Assembly: GCA_027924585.1 (NCBI GenBank)
Contig: BSBM01000361.1
Coordinates: 69,686,501 to 69,750,500, forward strand
DNA length: 64,000 nucleotides
Reading direction: 5' to 3'
Source of the DNA: Larix kaempferi
Taxonomy: Eukaryota > Streptophyta > Pinopsida > Pinales > Pinaceae
Below, in pieces: positions 35,336-48,018 of this stretch (positions are counted from its first letter, which is position 1; each line of letters opens with the position of its first letter). The notes beneath the pieces are model-generated. The model was not told the DNA's origin. It saw only the letters and a list, made by a program, of their open reading frames with translations, and did not search any database. The position numbers and the translations under genes are program-made.

Positions 35336-35365
35336 CGTTGGATTTTGGGTCCAAAAAACCTAGTG
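35336..35365 (-). repeat. CACTA 3' terminal inverted repeat
   Basis: The minus strand reads CACTAGGTTTTTTGGACCC and continues as in the left terminus. 24 of 30 positions agree with 10156-10185. Confidence 0.88.
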
Positions 35366-35368
35366 AGA

Positions 35369-36961
35369 GGAAGGCATGGTTTATCAAAACATCAAGAGGT
35401 CCAGCCTTCATAAGGAAGCTACACGGCCAAAATTGTTTCACTGCTCAGAGGTGATTGCGTGGATCTTCCCCATGTAGATACTACCACAATGGATCATTTC
35501 AAACACGATTGGAGGAGGGCTCGCATCCTTCCAACCAGCCCACCTTACTGCTGCATACAAGCTGCCTACGTCCAAAGTATTCCTAACTGACGATTGGGTA
35601 AGATGTGCCAATATAGATAATGATGAATGTGCATGGAAAATTCTCCTACCAGACAAACAACTTAGACCCAAATCTAGTGGGGAATATGACAGCCAAAACC
35701 TAAGGACCACCTATCAAATCATAGTGTTATTGTTGAGAAGAGTCTTCGGTCTACCAAATGCCAAAAACTATAAAATCAGTTGGGTTCCATTTATATACCA
35801 TGTTGCCACACATGGTACATTCTTCAATTGGGCACATATTATTTTAGACAGTATGGCGTCAAACATTTCTACAACTCAAAATGGCCTTTCACAAGGGAAA
35901 TCAGAATTCTTCATGTCTAGCTACCTCATCGATCGTATATTAGTCAGCCACCCTTTCCCTAAATTGGAATGTACTTGGAATCAGAATGAGACTCCCATTC
36001 ATATAGCATATCAGCTAACTTGGGCTCACCGATATGCAGGGTACTACAAATTACTATGCGAAGAAGTAATCATGCCCCTTTATTCGCTACTCTTCAATAA
36101 AGAAGAAAATTGTATGTCAGGCAATGCCTTGGATGTAATAGGTGAATATGGAGACTATTACTTCTCATTAGAAGCCACATACATTAGAAGGTATGGGGGC
36201 ACCTAACATCCTTCTCTATTGCCCAAATATGCTACAAATTACTTTGTGTATAAAAAAGTGATAAGACAAGTGTTCATCAATGGAATTGGTGACTATCTCC
36301 ATAAAAAAAAAAAAAAATCCTCTTACCCACCTGTACCATTCAACAATGGTGGATACAAATTTCCTGAGATTAAGGAGGTGGAAGCCTTTATTGCAGACTT
36401 GGAACCTTTTCACTTTGGAACTAAACTATTTGTAAGAAATGATAACAAAGGCAAGGTGGCCAAACATTGTGCTTCTTGTAAAATCACTTTTAAGTACTTG
36501 AATCACTTTCTCAAAGAAGAGAAAATATATAAAAGCGTACACAATATGACAGAGTTTCACAAGAAACTAAATCCCAACATTGGATCTACTTCTACCCAAA
36601 CAAAAACCAAAGAAAAGCAAGAAGAAATACATAAGCAAAGAGAAGAGGCCAAAATACTACAAGAAGAACTACACCTACAGCAGGAAGCAGCAGTGGAACA
36701 GCAACAAAAAGAACCAAAAAAAAAAAACCAGCATCAAAGAGAGGAACTGGAAAAAAAAAACCAGAAGAAGCAAAAATGCTACACAATGAAGCCGAAGAAG
36801 CCCGTTGTAAGAGAGAAGCTGAAGAAAACATAACTCAGCAAGAGTTGAGCACAAAAGAGACGCAACATAACGTCCAACATGCAATGGACCCAAAACTCAC
36901 TAGTCCACATACCATGGACCTAGATCCACTTGCAATTCCAAGTGGGCCAGTAACAGGAGCC
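35369..36961 (+). pseudogene. unrecognised TE-like ORF, second segment
   Basis: The frame resumes directly after the CACTA target triplet (EEGMVYQNIKRSSLHKEA), with a TAG at about 35477. It continues through HVATHGTFFNWAHIILDSM, SSYLIDRILVSHPFPKLEC, EYGDYYFSLEATYIRRYGGT, a stop at 36204, then NGIGDYLHKKK, FHFGTKLFVRNDNKGKVA and a long Q/K/E-rich coiled-coil-like tail (about 36580-36830). After one more stop, an adjoining frame ends MDLDPLAIPSGPVTGA where A2 cuts in. From memory the style resembles uncharacterised, repeat-associated ORFs of conifers. No function can be given. Confidence 0.6.
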
Positions 36962-37607
36962 TATTAAATTTTCAGAATTTACTTCAATCTGATCTAGGAT
37001 CTTAACTGAGAGAACAACATGTACAACAAATCTATAGCATATCAACCATGGACACAATAATGCAAGCACACAAGAGACACAAAGTTTACTTGAGGAAAAC
37101 CATAAAGGTGAAAAAACCCAATAACTTCCTCAGAGATAGATAGAGCAATGATACAACCAGAATACAAGAGATAATCTTCTCCTAGCAGTAGAGCCTCCTC
37201 CTCCACAAGGGCGCCACTCTCCCAAGTGTGAGTGAGATAATAGAATGTGTAAAATGAGAGAGACACACTCTCTATTTATACACTAACTTGACTTGACCTT
37301 TACTCAACTAGGTCGGCCTCAACTTAACCACTTAACATAATGCTGACTGGGTCAACCCCCACTAGGGTGGTCTAATAACCCTTTGACCCACATGGACGAC
37401 CCCCAATACGGTGTTCTAATAACCCTTTGACCCACATGACTTATACAAGGCCGACCCCGACAAGGTGGTCTAATAACCCATCAAGTATAAGTTACAACAG
37501 TTACAATATAAATGACGACACTTCCGTATAGAGGAATAATAACATCTCTATAGGAATACAATATACATATATGTGAAATACATTCCAAAGTTACATATAC
37601 ATCAACA
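36962..37607 (-). repeat. copia A2 3' LTR
   Basis: The plus strand begins TATTAAATTTTCAG (TGTTAAAT in the other copy) and ends ATATACATCAACA. Three GGTTATTAGA-type units lie inverted near 37368-37480. CTCCCTCTTAACT next to it is the complement of the polypurine tract. Confidence 0.93.
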
Positions 37608-38961
37608 CTCCCTCTTAACTAGGAAGGTATTTCTCGACACAGGTATTCTAGCACAAGTGTTCTTCTCTGGATCATCATCACTGGATAATCGTCATCGAGT
37701 CATCATCATCATCACTGCTGCTGCTATCTCAATCAATATTTGAATCTACTCATCATAGGAAGTTCTACAGAGCCAGTCCTTTTTCATACTGGATGTAGGT
37801 CCACCACCTGCAGGTCTTCATCATCTATGCGAACGGTCTGATAGAGGTGGCCTCTCAGGACTAATTTTATGTACAAATGCAATACCAAAAAGAGTATCCC
37901 AAGAACATTTATGTGCCTAAGCACGACCGGCAAGATCTACCAGGACTGATTACATGCATCTCCTCCATAATACCTTTAAAGAGAATCCCAAGAACATTTA
38001 TGTGCCGCAGCACGACCGACAAGATCTCTAAAGAGCATCCTAGGACTTATTACGAGCACACAGCTCAACCTCTCGGATCTCCAGGACTTATTACATGTGG
38101 ATAGACAAAACCTTTAAAGAGCATCCCAGGAACATTTATGTGTTATATCACGACCAGCAAGATCTCTAAAGAGCATCCTAGGACTAATTACGAGCACACA
38201 GCCCAACATCTCAGATCTCCAGGACTGACTACATGTCTCCGTAGTAATACCTCATCCCAGGACTGATTACGAGCACACAGCTCAACCTATCGGATATCTG
38301 AGGACTGATTACATACTACATAGCAATACCAGAAAGAGTACCCGAGGAACATTTATGTGCCGTAGCATGACTGGCAAGATCTCCTAGGACTGATTACATG
38401 CTATTTGCACAACCTGCCACATATCATCTTTGACCTCCAAGTATCAACCTAATACTCATGATCCAACGGATCATCATCGCACGAGGCATCATCCTGATTC
38501 CCATGATCATACTGATCATCATCACTTGTACCATCCTAGTACATATCATCTGGAGCAACATCTTGAAGCTCATCATCATGATCATCCTGATCATACAATG
38601 CATCCACCTGATGCATACCAAGTATCTACCTGATACATATCATCATACATGATCCACCTAATCATACAGTGTATCCACCTGATACAAATATAAATACATG
38701 ATACATATCAACATACATGATCTACCTAATCATACAATGTATCCACCTGATACATATATAGATACATGGTCCAAGCATCCGACATGTTGCATATACAAAA
38801 TACATACAAATGATCCAACCGATCATATCCAACATCCAACATGATGCGTACATACATATACATATAAATGATCAACTGATCATACAAAGTAGAAACTAGA
38901 ACATCATCCCAATGCTCATCATCCAGCGCTTACATCCATAGCCATGTGAAGGATCCTCCTT
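37608..38961 (-). repeat. A2 3' region with tandem repeats
   Basis: Inverted equivalents of the A1 3' repeats are present. GAACATTTATGTGCC and AGGACTGATTAC units occupy 37860-38420, and GATCAT/GATACAT units occupy 38420-38890. No gene. Confidence 0.85.
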
Positions 38962-40075
38962 TCAACATGCTTGGAATGGCTTCAGCAAATGTGTCCATCC
39001 CTTCTTCCTCGAAGTGTCGTTGATCTGAAGAACACCAAGCCTCTCTCTGAAGTACTCGAACTTCACTCTTGCTAGTGGCTTGGTCAACACATCTGCAATC
39101 TGCTCGTCCGTCACAACATACAGGAGCTTCACCGCTCCTCTTTGTACCATATCCCTAATATAGTGATATTTAATCTCTATGTGTTTCGACCTGTCATGGA
39201 ACACCAGGTTCTCAGACAGCTTCACACAACTCTAGTTGTCACAAAAGATACCAGTAGCCTCCAACGGAAGATCAAATAACTTAGACAATAGCTTCCGTAG
39301 CCATACTACCTCACAACTAGCTGAACAGGATGCAACATACTCTGCCTTAGCTGTACTCAGTGCTACGCAGGACTACTTCCTGCTAAACCAAGAGATCACA
39401 CCTGATCCCATACTGAAGCAGCACCCAAAAGTGCTCTTCTTATCTGCAGCACTTCCTGCCCAATCTGAATCAAGATAACCCTGCAGGTTAAACTTTTGAT
39501 TCACATCATACTTGAGCCCATAATCAATTGTACCCTTCAGGTACCTCAAAATATGCTTTACAACAACCAAGTGAACACTCATCGGATCTGTTAGGAACTG
39601 GCTCAATGTGTTCACCACAAAGCAAATATATGATCCTGTGTTCGTCAGGTACATCAAGGACCCAATCATCTGACGATACATAGTGACATCAACCGGTTCA
39701 GATGAAGCATCACACATAAGCTTCAGGTTCAATGCCATAGGCTCGCAGTCCATCATCCCAAACCTCTTCAGGATCTCTACTGCATACTTCCTTTGTCCAA
39801 GGAAGATTCCATCTGCACTTTGCCACACCTCCATGCCAAAAAAAAATAGTGCATCATCCCCAAGTTCTTCATCTCAAACTCGGCAACAAGCTTCTGTTGC
39901 GTGTCAACAATCAATCTATCTTCACCTGTAATAAACAGGTCATCCATATACAAAAGTAGTATCACTGGATTGCCTTCCTCAACCTTGTAGAAAAGCTTGG
40001 AATCCGCTTTACTCTTGGTAAAGCCCAAACTGGATAGAAAGTTGTCTATCCTACCAAGTTCTGCACACATATATG
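38962..40075 (-). pseudogene. A2 reverse transcriptase-RNase H remnant
   Basis: The minus strand begins with the same deletion junction as A1 (MCAELGRIDNFLSSLGF). It then has LLYMDDLFITGED in place of YVDD, a frameshift at an A-run near 39835, and TAG stops within the RNase H region near 39380 and 39235. It ends at FRERLGVLQINDTSRKK. Homology to element B is clear throughout. Confidence 0.9.
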
Positions 40076-41061
40076 ACTACACCATTCTATATAAGTAGCA
40101 ATGGAATGTTGTACAGTTCCATAGGCCACTTACCCATGCATATTAGTAGTATACTATTCATCAATGCGACTATTCTAATATGCATAATACACAACCTAAT
40201 TCTAGGAACATTAGTATATACATTATTGAACAGTGTTATTTAAACAATAAAATATGCAAGTAATGACAATTCAAATACTTATCTTTGTTTGTTTGTTGGG
40301 TTGACTCCCTCTTAGTCTTTGCTTCTTTTCTGCAACTCCATTCTTATGTGGATTGTGAGAAGTGGACAACTCCCTCTGAATATCTGCATTCTTGTAGAAA
40401 CTACTGAAGTGTGCTCCTTTTCTTTCTTGCAGGAACAACTAGAGTGTGCTCCCTCTTGATCTTTGCTTCCTGGATTACCTGTCCTTGAACTTACATCCAT
40501 CCTTAATCACTATGCATGCTTATTAGTATCATCATTGTGTTATCCTTGATGTCTCATACATAATCACACATTTATTAGTATAATCTTAATACTATCAAAA
40601 CACAATAATCTTAAACATGTATATTCATGATCATTGACAGATAATAAACATTAGTATTCAAGGTTTCAGGGAAGTCTTCTTTTACTCATACATATTCTTA
40701 TTTGATCATATGACTCTTCTAGTTAGTTTAATCATCAATCAAGATAAGAGATATAATATGCATAAAACCCATGATTATTCAAACCTATACCTTCATGATT
40801 CTTTTGGTTAGTCATATCATCAATTATGGTAAGAAACATAATATGCATACAACCATGATTATTCAAACCTATTACTTCATTAATAATCATTATCAACAAC
40901 ACAACAATATAAGATCCTAACACAAGGTAGGATTCTAGCTTGATATAGGAAAAACATACCTGGATTAGCATGCTAGCTAGTTATGTCTAACATATCCGCA
41001 TAATGTCTTCTGGTTCTCTTCAGTGACTTGTGCTAGTAACCTGCATGTCTCATAGATTAAC
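40076..41061 (-). other. A2 non-coding internal region, right of RT
   Basis: Inverted counterpart of A1 24000-25100, including the GNPGSKDQEGAHSS frame at 40400-40490. It is interrupted at 41061 by element B and continues at 48632. No gene. Confidence 0.75.
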
Positions 41062-41669
41062 TGTTGATGTATATGTAACTTCGGAATGTATTTCATCTGT
41101 GTATTATATATATATTTATTGTACCCTTATAAGAGATGTGTTATTCCTCTATAAGGAAGTGTCGTCATGTGGATTGACAAGTGTCGCAAGTGTGTGTACT
41201 TGCCGATGGGTTATTAGACCACCTTATGGGGTTGGCCCTAATTAATATATAATATAATGTGGATGTATCCAAGTAGACAAGTCGGCCCCAGTAGGTCACT
41301 GGGAAAAAAGGTGAGTATAAATAGAGATAGGAGATCTCTATTTTACTCACTCGGAAAAGTAACTACCTCTCTCTCTGAAAAGTGGCGCACTAGTGAGGAG
41401 GAGGAGGATCATCTGCTAGGAGACTATCTCAGTGTTATTTGGTTGTATTTTGGTTGAGCCATTGCTCTCTCTATCTCTGAGGAAGTTGTGGGGTTTTTCA
41501 CCTTAGGGTTTTCCCCACGGAAACTCTGTGTCGCTTGTCTCTATGCTTTTGATTCTTGTGATGCTTGTGATGCTTGTCATATTATGATTGTCATGCATTG
41601 ATATACTGTAGATGTTATTCTCTCAGCAAAGATCCTATAGTATTGTGATTTAATACTAAAAATTTAACA
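41062..41669 (+). repeat. copia B 5' LTR
   Basis: It begins TGTTGATGTATATGTAAC and ends ATTTAACA. The TATA box is in GAGTATAAATAGAGATAGG near 41313. It holds a single GGGTTATTAGACCACC unit, compared with two or three in A-family LTRs. Confidence 0.96.
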
Positions 41670-41681
41670 TGGTATCAGAGC
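41670..41681 (+). promoter_or_regulatory. B primer-binding site
   Basis: TGGTATCAGAGC directly follows the LTR and complements initiator tRNA-Met. Confidence 0.93.
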
Positions 41682-42243
41682 TTAACTGAGAAGAAGACAT
41701 TTTGCAGTGACAGAAGCTTGTATTCCTTGTTTATTGGGTTTCTCTCCACAGATTTTTGAAATTCAGTATAGTAGATTGGATCTACTTATCAAGGCGCATC
41801 TATCTGTCCAATCAGAATTCAGTTCCGAGCATTTTCAGATTTGGCCCTAAAAATTAGGGTTTCCACAAAAATAGGAATTTCTGGAAACTTAAGGCACAGC
41901 TGGAAGCTCCTTGCAAAAATCGAAGGTTTGAGCTTTGGATCGAGATTTTTGGCTGGGTAGATCTCCGGGAAACTCAAACCCTAATTCAGGGCTCTCCCCA
42001 GTGAACCCGGGAGGACAAAAAGGCAATTTTGAAGGACAAGAATTTTCTGATCTCAATTTCTGAATGTACTAGGCTGATCAGCTCTCCAAGGCGCATCTTT
42101 CTATCCTTTTGGAATTTTGAAATTCACATTTTGAATTTTTAGGGTTTCTCTGACAAACCCTAATCCAGGACCAGATCCAGTTTTCAGCACTTCAAGTGGT
42201 AAGTCCTAAATCTTTTCTATTTCCATTTGAAGTACTCTTAAAG

Positions 42244-45200
42244 ATGTCTCTCCACACCAAGCTTGAGGATAAGCTTGAAGGGGCTGATAACTTCCGAGCC
42301 TGGAAGTATAGGATTGGGCTAATCCTGGAAGAGAATGAGTTGGACTCATATGTGAAAGAAGACATCCCTATCCCAGAGGATGAAGAGGCCAAGGCATTGC
42401 ACAAGAAGAACTTGGTCAAGGCAAAGAGAATCATTGCTGATTCTATCAAAGACCATCTCATACCCCATGTGTCTTCTCTCAAGACACCCAAGGAGATGTT
42501 TGAATCCTTGACCAAGCTATTTGAAGGAAAGAACATAAATCGGAAGATGACCCTGCGGAACCAATTGAAAGCAGTAAAGTTTCAGAATGGAGAAACCATT
42601 CAATCTTATTTTTCAAGGGTCTCCCAGATCAAGGAACAACTAGAAGCAGTGGATGAAATGGTGGAGAATGGTGAAGTGGTGATGACCACTCTGAATGGCC
42701 TACCCAGGTCATGGGATTCCTTTATTCAAGGAATTTGTGCAAGGAAGAAATTGATCTCCTTCAACAGATTGAGGGAAGAATGCTCTCAAGAAGAAGCTAG
42801 ACTCATAGCTCGTGAGGAAAAGATGGGAGGAGAAGATCGAGCTCTTGCAGCTCACACCAAGAGAAGCAAAACCAAGAAGGATCACTCTCACCACAAAAGA
42901 TTCCATCAAAAGAGTAAGAAGGACCTAAGATGCTTCACATGCAATGAGAAGGGTCACTTTGCTTCAGATTGTCCCAAGAACAAAAGGGATAATAACAACA
43001 ACTCCAGTAAGAAGAAGAAGGGCAGCAAAAGAAGGTTTCATGCTCATGCTGCCGAAGATGATGAACCTCCAAAGAAGAAGGCTAGGGCAGAAAGTAGTAG
43101 TGATGATGACTCATCAAGTGAAGAAGAATATGTTCTAATTTCTGCTCTTACAGGTACCATCTCCCATGGATGTAATGATTGGTTGATTGATAGTGGGGCT
43201 TCCAAACACATGACTGGGTTTAAAGAATCCTTTGTGAACCTATCTAAACATGAATCACCCCATAAGGTGAAACTTGGGGATGATTATCAATACCCAATCA
43301 AAGGAAGTGGTGAAGCCTCCTACAACCTAGATTCTGGAAAATCATTGAAGATGAAAGAAGTACTTTATGTACCTGGGCTCAAGAAGAACTTACTCTCCAT
43401 CTCTGCATTGGATGCAAAAGGTATGAGGTTTGCATTTGTGGATGGCCAAGTCCTAATGTGGCCAAAGGGAAAGACCATAGATGATGCAGTAGTGATTGGA
43501 GAGCAAGAGGGAGGCTTGTATAAATTGAAGGGACAACCTGAACATGCCATGGTACATGAATCCATGGAGCCAAGTGAAATTTGGCATAGAAGACTTGCTC
43601 ATATGCACTATAGGGCACTTCCAATTGCAATCAAGGCAGTAGAGGGTCTTCCTAAAATCAAGACCAAACATGAAGGTGTTTGCCAAGGATGTGCAAAATG
43701 TAAGAACATCAAGAAGGCTTTCCCAAGCAGTGAAAGCAAGGCAAAAGACATCCTGGAAATCATCCACTCAGATGTATGTGGCCCTATGTCATCCAGCTCC
43801 CTGAGTGGGTATGTTTACTATGTATCATTTATCGATGACTTCTCCAGGAAGACTTGGGTATACTTCTTGAAGGGAAAAGATGAGGTGCTTGATAAATTCA
43901 AGGAATTCAAAACCTTGATCGAGAATCCAACTGACAAGAAAATCAAGACATTCAGATCTGACAATGGTGGAGAATTCACCTCAAATGACTTCAAGAAGCT
44001 TTGTAGTGATTCAAGGATTAAGAGGGAGTTGACTGCTCCTTATAATCCTCAACAGAATGGAGTTGCAGAAAGGAAGAACAGAACTATCATGGAAGCAACA
44101 AGGGCAATGTTGCATGACCAGGATCTTCCTATGCATCTATGGGCAGAAGCAGCTAGAACAGCTGTATATGTGCAGAACAGAACACCCCACAAGATATTGG
44201 ACAACAAGACACCAAAAGAGGTCTTTTCTGGTAAGAAACCTGAAGTCATCCATCTCAGAATATTTGGTTGTCCAGTATATACTCATGTCCCAAAAGAAAA
44301 GAGGACTAAACTAGATCCTTCAGGAAAGAAGGGCATCTTTGTGGGTTATAGTGAAAGCTCGAAGGCTTACAGAATATACTTTCCAAGGTTCAAGAAAATT
44401 GATGTCAGTAGGGATGTAACATTTGATGAAAACTCAGCATTCATCAAATCAAGAAAGGCACCTACCGAAGTTTATGAAGAACCTAAGGAAACAAGATTTC
44501 AGGACACTACCATGACTGAAGCAGTTCCAGAAACTGTTCGTGAGTTTGAAGATCCATAAGAACCTGTAGATCCACCCCGTGAGGATAACTCTCACAAAAG
44601 GAAACCTGTATGGGCTAGAGAGCAAATTCATGATGCAGAAAGATTTGGCATTCCAGAAGAAGAACACAGAGCAAAGAAGAGAACCAGATCACACACCAGT
44701 TATGTTGCTTTACTCTGTGACATTATGAACAAAGAGCCTTCCAGTTATGAAGAGGCAGCAGAAAAGAAAGAATGGAAGGATGCTATGGTTGAGGAATACC
44801 AATCAATAATGAAGAATGATGTTTGGGATGTTGTCCCAAGACCTAAAGAGAAGTCTGTTGTGACTTCCAAGTGGATCTACAAAATCAAGCACGCTGCAGA
44901 TGGCAGTGTAGAAAAATACAAAGCAAGATTCGTAGCTCGTGGTTTCTCTCAGAAAGAAGGAATAGATTATGAAGAAACCTTTGCACCTGTAGCCAGGTAT
45001 ACTTCCATTAGAACAGTACTTGCCCTGGCTGCCGCAATGAAATGGAAAATACACCAGATGGATGTCAAGATTGCTTTCTTGAATGGTGTAGTAGAAGAGG
45101 AAGTATATGTGGAACAGCCACTCAGTTTTGAAATACATGACAGGGAGTCATATGTGTGCAGATTGAAGAAAGCCTTGTATGGCTTGAAGCAAGCTCCCAG

Positions 45201-46278
45201 AACTTGGTATGGTAGGATGGACAGTTTTCTATCTAGCTTGGGCTTTACCAAGAGTAAAGAAGATTCCAAACTTTACTATAAGGTTGAGGAAGGGAATCCA
45301 GTGATTTTACTCCTGTATGTTGATGACCTATTTGTGACAGGAGATGACAGACGGATTGCAGATATTAAGAGAAAGCTTGCAGCTGAATTCGACATGAAAG
45401 ATTTGGGAATGATGCACTATTTCCTAGGTATGGAGGTGTGGCAGAATGCAGGTGGAATCTTCCTTGGTCAAGGGAAGTACACAGTAGATATCCTGAAGAG
45501 ATTCGGGATGATGGATTGCAAGGCCATGGCCACACCTATGGCATCGAATCTGAAGCTTCTATGTGATGCTTCATCTGAGCCGATTGATGTCTCTATGTAT
45601 CGTCAGATGATTGGGTCCTTGATGTACCTGACGAACACTAGACCAGACATTTGCTTTGCTGTGAACACATTGAGCCAGTTCCTGACGGATCCGAGGAGTG
45701 TTCACCTGGTTGCTGTAAAGCATGTTCTGAGGTACTTGAAGGGTACAATGGATTATGGGCTCAGGTATGAGGCGAATCAAAAGTTTAACCTGCAGGGTTA
45801 TGTTGATTCAGATTGGGCTGGCAGTGCTGCAGATAGGAAGAGCACATCTGGGTGTTGCTTCAGTATGGGATCAGGTGTGATCTCTTGGTTTAGCAGGAAG
45901 CAGTCCTGCGTAGCACTGAGTACAGCTGAGGCAGAGTATGTTGCAGCTTGCTCAGCTAGTTGTGAGGCAGTATGGCTACGGAAGCTACTGTCCGAGTTAT
46001 TTGATCTCCCGTTGGAGGCTACTAGTATCTTCTGTGATAACCAGAGTTGTGTGAAGCTGTCCGAGAACCCATTGTTTCATGACAGGTCGAAACACATAGA
46101 GATCAAATATCACTATATCAGGGATATGGTGCAGAGAGGAGCTGTGAAGCTTCTGTATGTTGCGACGGACAAGCAGATTGCAGATGTGCTGACGAAGCCA
46201 CTAGCCAGAGTGAAGTTCGAGTACTTCAGAGAGAGGCTTGGCGTTCTTCAGATCGAGGACACTTCGAGGAAGAAGTGA
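42244..46278 (+). pseudogene. copia gag-pol polyprotein with one in-frame stop
   Basis: The start is taken at the ATG of MSLHTKLEDKLEGADNF. In order there follow: gag; a CCHC zinc knuckle (CFTCNEKGHFASDC, about residues 230-243); the protease DSGAS at about 316; the integrase HHCC finger (about 448-486); the integrase catalytic triad D510, D573 and E609 (HSDVCGP, RSDNGGEF, GVAERKN); reverse transcriptase with YVDD at about 1025; and RNase H (VDSDWAGSAADRKSTSG, STAEAEYVAA). The end at 46278 follows LGVLQIEDTSRKK. A TAA at 44557-44559 splits integrase from reverse transcriptase; both sides share one frame, so it is a single nonsense change. Full length would be about 1344 codons, normal for Ty1/copia. 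Confidence 0.95.
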
Positions 46279-48018
46279 TGGACACATTTGCTGAAGCCAT
46301 TCCAAGCATGTTGGAAGGAGGATCCTTCACATGGCTGTGGATGTAAGCGTTGGATAATGGGCATCAGGATGATGTTCTGGTTTCTGCTGGATATGATCAG
46401 TTGGATCATTTTTATGTATGTATGTACGCATCATGTTGGATGCTGGATATGATCAGTTGGATCATTTTTATGTATGTATGTACGCATCATGTTGGATGTT
46501 GGATATGATCAGTTGGATCATTTATGTATGTATGCATCATGTTGGATGCTGGATATGATCAGGCGGATCATTTATGTATGTATGTGCATCATGTTGGATG
46601 CTTGAACCATGTATCTATATATGTATCAGGTGAATACATTGTATGATCAGGTGGATCATGTATGGTGATATGTATCATGTATCAGGTAGATACTTGGTAT
46701 GCATCAGGTGGATGCATTGATGATCAGGTGGATCATGTATGATGATATGTATCAGGTAGATACTTGGTATGCATCAGGTGGATGCATTGATAATCAGGAT
46801 GATCATGGATGATGAGCTTCAGGATGTTGCTCCAGATGACATGCAGCAGGATGTTGCAGTGATGATCAGGATGATCATGGATGATGAGCTTCAGGATGTT
46901 GCTCCAGATGACATGCAGCAGGATGTTGCAGTGATGATCAGGATGATCATGGATGATGAGCTTCAGGATGTTGCTCCAGATGACATGCAGTAGGACATTG
47001 CAGTGATGATGATCAGGATGATCATGAGTACATCAGGATGATGTATGGTGAGTATCAGGTTGATACTCTATGGCCGTGCATCAGGTTGTGCAGATGAGCA
47101 TGTCTGGGAGATCCTATAGGTCGTATTTGTGTACCCGTAACAGCCTGGGATGCTCTTTCGAGACATTGCTCTGGGAGGACATGTAATAGCGCCCTGGGAG
47201 ATCTCAGGTCGGAGTTGTGTACCCGTAACATCCTAAGATGCTCTTGCGAGGTTTTGTCCTATGGCATGTAATTTGGGCCCTGGGAGATTTCAGGTCGGAG
47301 TTGTGTACCCATAACATCCTGAGATGCTCTTGCGAGGTTTTGCCATGACCACATGTAATTTGTGCCCTGGGAGATTTCAGGTCGGAGTTGTGTACCCGTA
47401 ACATCCTGAGATGCTCTTGCGAGGTTTTGTCCTATGGCATGTAATTTGGGCCCTGGGAGATTTCAGGTCGGAGTTGTGTACCCATAACATCCTGAGATGC
47501 TCTTGCGAGGTTTTGCCATGACCACATGTAATTTGTGCCCTGGGAGATTTCAGGTCGGAGTTGTGTACCCGTAACATCCTGAGATGCTCTTGCTAGGTTT
47601 TGTGGTGGACCACATGTAATTTGTGCCCTGGGAGATTTCAGGTCGGAGTTGTGTACCCGTAACATCCTGAGATGCTCTTTCGAGGTTTTATGGTGGGGTC
47701 ACATGTAATAGCGCCCTGGGAGATCCTACATGTCGGAGTTGTGTACCCATAACATCCTGGGATGCTCTTTCGAGGTTTTGTGACGCACGTAATAAGTCCT
47801 GAGGATTCCACAGTATGGCCAGTGATGACGAAGACCTGCAGGTGGTGGGCCTACATCCAGTATGAAAAAGGATTGGCTCTGTAGAACTTCCTATGACGAG
47901 TAGAGTCAGAGATTGGTTGAGATAGTAGCAACAGTGATGATGATGATGACGATGATCCATAGAAGAAGACTTGTCTAGCAGATCTATGTCGAGAAATACC
48001 TTCCTAGTTAAGAGGGAG
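46279..48018 (+). repeat. B 3' region: four kinds of tandem repeat
   Basis: Between pol and the 3' LTR lie about 60-bp units with GATATGATCAGTTGGATCAT (46390-46610), GTATCAGGTAGATACTTGG units (46620-46790), three 72-bp units starting GATCATGGATGATGAGC at 46801, 46873 and 46945, and eight 86-88-bp units with CAGGTCGGAGTTGTGTACCC at 47205, 47291, 47378, 47464, 47551, 47639 and neighbours. An apparent 74-residue ORF at 46769 is repeat-derived. Confidence 0.92.

Larger units (their letters stand above)
10156..35365 (+). mobile_element. CACTA (En/Spm) DNA transposon with nested copia
   Basis: The left end starts CACTA (10156) and the right end finishes TAGTG (35365). The terminal 30 bases are inverted copies of each other with 24 of 30 matches, centred on TTTGGACCCAAAATCCAA. 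The adjoining triplets are gga on the left and aga on the right, a 3-bp target duplication with one mismatch. Subterminal TCGG/CCGA repeats occur inside both ends. Internal genes are a TNP2-like transposase and a second transposon gene. Element A1 (21715-28779) is a later insertion. The host ORF rejoins in frame across the whole element. Confidence 0.85.

Noticed and set aside
42192-42536. Minus-strand ORF of 114 residues within gag
   Set aside because: Shadow of the gag frame on the opposite strand, with no independent support.
46769-46993. 74-residue ORF with three MIRMIMDDELQDVAPDD units
   Set aside because: It is produced by three 72-bp tandem units in the 3' region of element B, after the pol stop.
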